A DNA stretch of 64,000 nt from Pardosa pseudoannulata. Its lineage: Eukaryota > Arthropoda > Arachnida > Araneae > Lycosidae. Positions within the stretch are counted from its first letter, which is position 1; each line of letters begins with the position of its first letter. The DNA is taken from the NCBI GenBank assembly GCA_032207245.1, contig CM063505.1, positions 179,737,558 through 179,801,557 on the forward strand, read 5' to 3'. A program made the position numbers and the translations under genes. Of this stretch, positions 27,501 to 36,500 are shown piece by piece. Under the pieces are notes generated by a model. It saw only the letters and a list, made by a program, of their open reading frames with translations. It did no database searches and had not been told where the DNA came from.

Positions 27501-30500
27501 GAAATTTCCAACACATCCAGTTAGGTAGTTATGAATAACAAATGTTCAAATTTCATCCTAATTTCAATACATAATATTTATGCACACATTTACATCATAT
27601 AAAATTCATTTGTTTTATCTTGAGGCAAGGCATGAGTGACACATATAGATTTTCACCTAAACAAGCTACATACAACAGATCTGTGTTCTGGCAGGGTTAT
27701 TCAGAAGACATTTGGTTTTTCACCTATTTATGAATTACTAAAAAATAAATAATTTTTTTTTAAAATGCTGACTTATATTTTTAAAGAACTTAGTGAGTTA
27801 TATCAATACTAAACATGTTCCTTTTTTTAAGTATGGTAAATATTCTAATAATACACTGGATTCATCAGAAGAACATATTTTATTAACCTACTTTTTATTT
27901 TGAAGCCCCAGTGGCGTTGGGGTAGCCCTTCATGTTCCCATGCCACAGGTCCGAGGTTTGATACCCAGGCTGGGCAAGGTTGACTCAGCCTTTCATCCCT
28001 TCAGTGGGTAGAGAAACTGAGGACCAAGCATGCTTGGGAACTAAACACTGGGGGTTCTGTGTAAGGTTGACCACCTAACCGGAACATATGCTTCGCACCC
28101 CAGGGCCCTTGGTCTAATTAATGGTTAGAATTAAAACTCTGATACAGGACTATTTAAAACTCTGACACAGGAAGAGGGGTGTATTTCAAAATAGTAATAA
28201 CAATACACAAAATTCCAGTTCCAATGAGAAAAGACTTAATTTGAAATATATGTAATATCCCTAAAGCATCTGATAAAGAAAAATACTTTTACATATCCAC
28301 TCATAAAATTTGTATAAAAATTTAGCATGCATAATATAAATATATGTATGTATAAAAAATCATTTTTTTCCTTTTCAGATTAAATCTCAATTACTTGGAA
28401 TTTTCGGAAATTAGTATGGAACAAAACTGGCACAATTCAGATTTAAAATATGTTACAGTATGGGTGATTCTAAGTAAGATAAAATTTTCTGAACATCCTA
28501 CAAAATTTTCTGAAAAAGTATATGCTACTAATTTAAAATAAAATCTACATTACAGTTAATTTCTGGATGACAATACTAGAGCTGGATGATATCTGAATTT
28601 TAATACTGTGATTTATCGTTTGCCAAATATCAATATATTAATATGTTCTAATATATATCACCTTATTATAGAGTTGCAAATATAAGTATTTTCTGTATAA
28701 ATTAATACAAACACACATATGACTGTGTGTGTGTTGGTTATCTAGAAAACAAAAATTTAATTTCTTAATCTGAATACACAAATTTAAATTTCAACATACT
28801 GCTTTAAGAAGGACAATCACATAACATATTATTTCTGTTCTTCAGTAGAAAAAAAGATATGTGGATGTATCAAAAAAGAAAAAAGATTGAGAAAAAATAT
28901 AAAAACCTTCTGATTATCTTCAAAATTCATTCACATAATTTTTATTTGAAGTGAAAGATAGTTTTAAAAAACTCTTTCTCAATTTTAAGAAACAAATTTT
29001 TTTTTTTTAATTCTTTTCAATTTTTGGGAGGAAAAAAAACTGCTTGTTTTATAATTTTCAGAACAGATTCACACAAATTTTTGAATCAGAATAACCCCTG
29101 TATTAAAGGTATAATAAAAAATATTGAATACTACATAAAAAGAGTGGATTGCATTAGCAAATTATGTAAAAAGAAATAAAAGAATTTCTGCAAGTAGATT
29201 TCCAGAAATTCAATTTAACACTTTTTAAATTTAATAACATAAGAGTGATTCTAGAGGTAAAATGGTTATAAACAGTCTCATTTCTCCACTTGCTTTGTTC
29301 ATATACCTGAAATTTATTTATGACAGAGAAATAATAATTAACATAAGAACAAAAATATCTTACCAAATATGAGGGAACTTTCTCATCACAAATATTTTCA
29401 ACATATTTTTTAACTTCATCCTGAAATGACAACAAATAAATATATTATTTATCTGCCACTGTAATAAACCTGCTACTAATCACAGTCAATCTCCATGTAC
29501 CAATTTCATAATTGATACAGAATACAAAATGATTTAAAAAGTGAATTTAAAAAAGTCTTGTTAAAGAGTGAAATACTTTCCCTAGTTATCTGTGGTGCAA
29601 TAAATAGTCTAAGTATGGTTATGGATTAAAAAAGTTCTCAGTAATTTTTTAGCACCATTTATCTTTTTAACAAGATAAAACATATACATGTTACAACATA
29701 ATTTAAATTTTAAATAAATTAAAAAAAAATTCTTTCAAAATGTGAAAATTAAACAAAATTTGCTATATATTCCTAAAGAAAAACATTTAACAAAAATTTA
29801 AAATTTTGTCAAAATAAATTAATTTTGAATCTGTAAAGAAACAAAATTATTTTAAAGCAATAAGTAATTTTACATATGCTGACATTTCTATCTAGCTGCT
29901 GCATTAACTACAACATATGTCATCAAATAATATTTTTAAAGATTACAATGTTAAGCTTTTATAGAAAGTACATACCTCTGAGGCAGTTTTCAAAAAGGTT
30001 TTTACATCAGTCATCATGGTAGTGCACTCTGTACATTCATCATCATTACGAAGAGTCAAAATCATTTTCAGAAACTTTGAAACAAGAGTCTAGAATAAAG
30101 ACAATATATATTATATAAGAATTAGTTACATACAAAATGATTCATAGTAGAATTTAATTATATCTCGAAAAAATACTTACATCAGAGGAGGGGACTACAT
30201 TGCATAGACCAGACACAGTGCACACCATATTTGGATCCTGTAAAAGAATGTATTATATCTACATTAATAAAACAAGGTTCATCAGTCTGTAATAGCATAG
30301 GATGATAATATACAACAATATACGAAATCTTATATAAAAATATTTTTAATTACACCTCACTGCAGTCTGAAATGACTTCCAAAATTCAATTTAATTATTT
30401 GTTTATTTAATTTTCAATTTTTTACAGAGCTTTTACTTTAGTTTTTATATATATGTCAGGTCTAAAAAGGGCGTACGAAAAATTAAGCAAGTTGTGAACA

Positions 30501-33500
30501 ATTTAAAAGGGAACTCTTTCGTAACAACAAATTAAACAAAAACCACACTCGCATAAGCTTTTAGGATCATCTGGTCAAGCAGAAAGATATTTGAAGAATT
30601 TGATGAACATGCAAACTGAGAGTTGACAGTTTGCACGTAGGCGTAGAGCTGTCAACACACTCCACGCCTGGTTTTGCCACAAATAAATAGAAATGGCGCA
30701 AGTAATGCCTAAAACGGAAACTCAATATTAAATAAAGAAGTGTTTATAAACAAGAAAGACTGATTATTCCATTCGCCTTACCACTGGATATATATATTTG
30801 TCATAAAACTGATGCAGTCAGGATGAGAGCAGGCAAATGCGGTTGAAACCAATAACACTCATTAAAGACATCTACAGTAATTCAGCTAACATTTTATTAA
30901 ATTGGAATTCACTATACTTCCTGAAGAGAGGAGACTCTTCCCTTCACTCTGTCACTTTGGGTAGAATTGTGGCATATTTTTACATCATTAAATAAGAAAG
31001 AAATATAAAACTGCAAAAATCTGTTTTCTTAAAATGTACATTTGCTTTTTGTTCTGGAATTTGTTGAAATGACTATAAAGGATCTAAAAATACTTAATTG
31101 ATTAGACCTCTGGGCAAATCCCTTCACAGAATTTAATATTTCCTTTTTAAATAATAATAAAAAAAAATTCTTCAAACATGTAAGATGAGCATCTACAATA
31201 GTACTCCAAGATTAAGTTAATAACATTCACTAAAACTGAAAAATAGTGTATATAAACTGATGTCAGGTGTTACATATGACCCAACTTACTTAGAATTGTA
31301 TAAATGATTCACTTATTGTCATAATTGTTTTAAATGTAAAAACATGGATCTTTCTTGAAACATATTTATCATAGCTATATTAGTGTTGACATTTTATAAA
31401 ATGTATATTAAGACCAATATCAATGTCACATTACTTTTTACCTAATCCTAAAACTTTTAGCGTGATACAATAATGATTTAGATTAGAATGATATATTGAA
31501 AAAAAGAGTAATTGCTGTAAGTTACCATTCTAGAGGCCAACATTTCAACTAGTTGAGGAATGATTTCATCAACAACATTGATACACTGAAACACAAAAAG
31601 TAATTTTAGCTAATACATATTTAACTACTACCTGCTTAATTAATGTTGAAATCAGTTTAAACTTACAGCATCAGCAACTAATTTTATAGGCAGTAATTTG
31701 CAACTTCCTTCAAAAACTTCTTTAATTTCTTCCTGGAGAAAAATAAGGACTAATTAAAAGCCTATTTCAAGTGTACATTATTTTTACTACAAATATTTCA
31801 TAATTTAAGGAGAACTGAACTAACTTTAGGTGATCAACAGAGTACAATACATAGAGAAGGATAAAAAAAAGACCATTGTCTACATAAATCTGAAGTTACC
31901 TTTTATTATATTAGAATTTTTATTTATATATTTATTTTTAGGGGGGAGGAGGTACTAAATTTTTGTAGAAAAAGGGAATTAGACTTGCCTGCCAGAGGTA
32001 ATATTTTAGAGGCAAATGAAATGAATCCCTAAAAACAATGACATGTATGGTTCCAAAATAAAATTCGAATAAAAATACATATACAAACATTGATAATCCA
32101 ACATCAGCAAAAAATACATATTGCCAGATTTACAGGTTATAGGTTAAAACATAATTACAGGTTAAAAAAAATAGTAATAATCAAAACTGATAGTCTACTG
32201 GCAGTATCCAATGAAATATTTAAAAAAAAAATAGCTTTAAAATTACATATTTTATGACAAAAGGCCAAAAATTATTAAAATGTGTGAAACAACTTGATAT
32301 AGTTCAAATTAACAGCTAAAAAGTAGCATAGATCATTATCTTTTTATTAAACAAAAAATAAAGCACACTAAAATAAGTATAAGATTTAATGGGAAATACG
32401 ATTGAATTTTAAAAAAACAGTCATTACATTCAATTAAAATCAGTCAGTTTCATTTGCTTTAATAATGGAAAAATCACTAAGTAGATATGCATATATAGAA
32501 ATGTTCTTATAATACCAGTAGATCATAACTCATACCCTTTTTTAAAAACACAAATATATATATTTCCTTTTAAATTATTTGTAAGAAAGTTCAGTATACT
32601 TTTTTTAAGTGCAAATAAAAACAAATAACAATTTAATAGCATTTAATTTTTAAAAAAAGGTAATATAAAGTATCCTAAAAATTTGCCATTCCATCACATG
32701 GTACATAATTTTAAAGGAATTATTAAAATGTTAGTCAGAAAAAAAAAAAAATTTTACCATACACTAACATTGAATGTGGAAAATCCAATATGGTAAGTAA
32801 CAGACCCAACCTTATGTGGATAGCTGGCTTTCGAATTTACCGTATTTTGTTTTTGACTAATATGCTTGAAAATTTAATATACTATTAGCAATCTATTTAT
32901 GTGAAAGTGCCTACATTTCAAGATAAAATCTACATATATTTTAAAATTTATTTAAAAAAGGCATTACTATCAATGTTCCATATATATTCTAACATTCTTT
33001 TAAAATATATGATGTTTATTTTTACTCAAATGATACCTTGTAATAAAACTAATTATAATCATTTGCTACTAATATAGTTAAAATATCCATTTTTTTCTGT
33101 ACAAAATATGTATCACAATTCTTTTAATTTCAAAAAGGATATACTTTTTCTGGTGGAAATACATTAATTTTAACTTTTATTTTATATTCTACATGGTGAT
33201 TTGTCCATAAATTTCAAAATACACCTAGTTAGAATTGTCCATTAAGTGTTTTAAATATTTATTAAACAATATTTCTGCTTTAAAAACTTGCTTAAACTAG
33301 TTATTCATAAAAAATAAATTTGTTGTCACACAAATTAATACGAATCATAAAGAAATGGGTATTAAACACCCTCTTTGATTCTTATTTTCAGCTATATTTC
33401 CCAATTCAATGATAGAAATATTGAATTTTTAGGTCAATTTACCCAGTTGAACACCCACTATAGCTTTAATAAACTTTAAAGAGATGTTTCTCAATCATTT

Positions 33501-36500
33501 AACACATTTCTTTTAGAAAAGCATACCTGAGTCATATTACTCAACAGCTGATCCCTTGCTTCTTTGACCATTTCTTTACAAATATCACAGATTTCATCCT
33601 AGAATGAAATTAAAACCAAAACATATTTATTGATGCATATGAAAGACAAATCTGAAAAAAAAGCTTGATTTACTTTATTCATGAATAGTTAAACATTCTG
33701 TTCCTGACAAAGTAAAAGTAGCAAATATTCAAAAACTAATGACATAAAAAATATTAATAATGGTTGGCAAATTTCTCCGCAGTTCATATTACTATCACAT
33801 TTTTTTTACCTTCACAAATAAGTCAAAAAGCTATTATGTTAATCTGTTGTCACTAGTAGATAAATGGTCAATTAGAGTCTACTGAATATTTAGTGATAAG
33901 CACATTACTTTATGAAATTAAGGATGTTTATTAAATTATACTTTTTAGGAATGGTTAGAAGACAAAAGAAAATATTTTTCCCTCATAGGAACAATATTTT
34001 CATGCTGTACAAGAATGAAAGAAAAATAGATGCTTGTCTCCTTGGTAGCTCCACCTTACCAGATCATATAAGAATAGCATTTCTCTAACAAGGTTAAAAC
34101 AAAAAACTACATACTGAAATATTTACAATCAAAATGTATGTCAAATGTATTAATAAAATATTTGTCAAATGCATTAATGAAATAGCCTAGTGAAATAATA
34201 AACATATGGTAATAAATTTATAGATATAAAAACTATACAATATGAGCTTTTTATTGTAGTACTTTTTGAAAGAATAACACTAACGTACTTTGTTTTAATT
34301 TTTGTAAATAAAACTTAATTATTTTTTTAATTTACATGTCATATTGGCATTTTTCTCATCATTACTGTACAAATTCTAACAAAAGCTATTATACCCTTCA
34401 AGAAAAGTAAAAGACAAAATCTATTTTAATGTTCTATTTGTATCAGACAGAAAGTGTAATATATTTGAAATATGCTATTAACAAGCAGTACCAAACAAGG
34501 AAAGCTTTTAAAATGAGGATAAGAAGGTGAAGAACATAGTCCAATGTGATCAGGAGAAAGTATTAAGAGTAAACCATTTTTCTTAATCTATTAGTTTTTA
34601 TTTTACAAATTTAAAATATATGAAATTTCAATCAAAACTTCAGTTACTGGATTCAGATATTTTAGTACTGAATATTAAGTATAAAAATTATTTCTCATAT
34701 TTTGTAATTCATTATCTTAGAATTATATATCATTCTATGAAATTACGTAACATTTTATACATTACTTAAAAAACACTTATGTATCAAAATTTAATTTACT
34801 AAGACTCTTTAAAAACATTTATTAATATCCCTAAACAGAAATAATTTAAAATTAAAATACTCCTTTTGTATTTATACTATACTGTCATTAAGGTATATAT
34901 TAAATAAAATTTATTAATGCATACTTTGCTCATACATATTTTTTCAAAATGATAAATTTAGTTCACATTTTTTTAAAAAAATATGGAAAGTCATTTTTAG
35001 TTTGATTTAAATATCTTTTGGAGATTTATAAGTAGATAAAATTAGTTTATGAATAAATAATAGAACTTATCAGAAAGCAGCTTCTTGTTATAGCTGGACA
35101 GTCATTATAAAAGCTTTTATCAGCTGACTTGCAGTAACAAAGACATAAAAAATAAGGGAGCTAGCCTTCTTTGGTTTAGTTTCAAGATTCCAGAGCCATA
35201 AAATCTCAGAGAAGAGGAAAAGCCACTCTGATCTTATTCTCTTGCCCTCATCCATCTCTTTTAACATTTGAGAACAACTTGTGTTCTCACTGATGACAAA
35301 ATGGTTTTAAAAATAAACCAACCATTATACTACTATGTAATTTTTTTCTATTTCTCAAACATCCTCTAGCCAACTTTATTTTAAATTTAAAATTTTCATA
35401 AGTTAATAATTCATTAAAATTTCAAGAATTGATTATTCACTTAATTTAAAAATTTAGTTTTTGACTGAGGGTAAAAAAATTCTACTTCTGAATATGCAAT
35501 GTGATGTCTATATACCTAAATTATTAGCTCTGTATTTGGTGAGGTACCGGCTATCTAAAATTCAACTAGATAGGCAGAAATCCATCATGTTTCCTCTTTA
35601 ATACAAATGTACATAAAATTACAAAAGTGGATTAACTATATATTAGATTTGGTTTGGTTTTGAGTGCTACAGTCTACTTTTTTGCAACACAAGGGCTAAT
35701 GAGACTAGGACCTACAGTTTAAAGCCGATTCTGAACGGTTATGAACATAATGCCACAAAGGGATTAGAACCCACGAACTCCGGTGCCGAAGGCTAGCTAC
35801 CCTAACCAATCGGCCATCGTTCGGCAACTATATATTAGGAGCCATATTTGTAGAAGTTCAATCATCAATTGTAGTATTTAGTAATTATACTAATGGACAC
35901 TTTGAAGAATAAATTTTTACTACTCACATTATCCTCTGGAGCACCCAAATTTGACCAGATATCATGTATGCATTCTGAAACAACTCCACACAGTCTAGCA
36001 CTTTGAAGATCTTGACAAGCAAAAGTTGGATCTATACACTGAGGAGGAGAATCTTGCTTTGGTGTAGGAAAGGCATTTCCACTTACTATTATAAAAGATA
36101 TATATGTGAAACATTTAACCACACTACATACATTAATTTTTGAGTATATTTAAGAGTAAAATAGTGTCAACATGAAGTGAAAAATAACGAATCATAAAAA
36201 TAAAATGTGTAAAATCTAGAGAAAACAAATGCATGTGTTTAATTTCACTGAAATTATTTGTATTAACTTCATTCCTAATTTATATAACAAAAATTCATTT
36301 TAATATTAAATTTCTAAATGCGAAAAAACAAGCATTTCACTAAGATGTGAAAGATCATAAATCTGGAAAATCACTGATTTTACTCTTGTTTGGCGCAGTT
36401 TGTCCCAAGAGGATTTAGCGCCATTAAACTTCAATCAACCAACCAACCACTGATTTTACTTTTACTGTAAAGTACTTAATCAGCTTTCAATACATAAATA

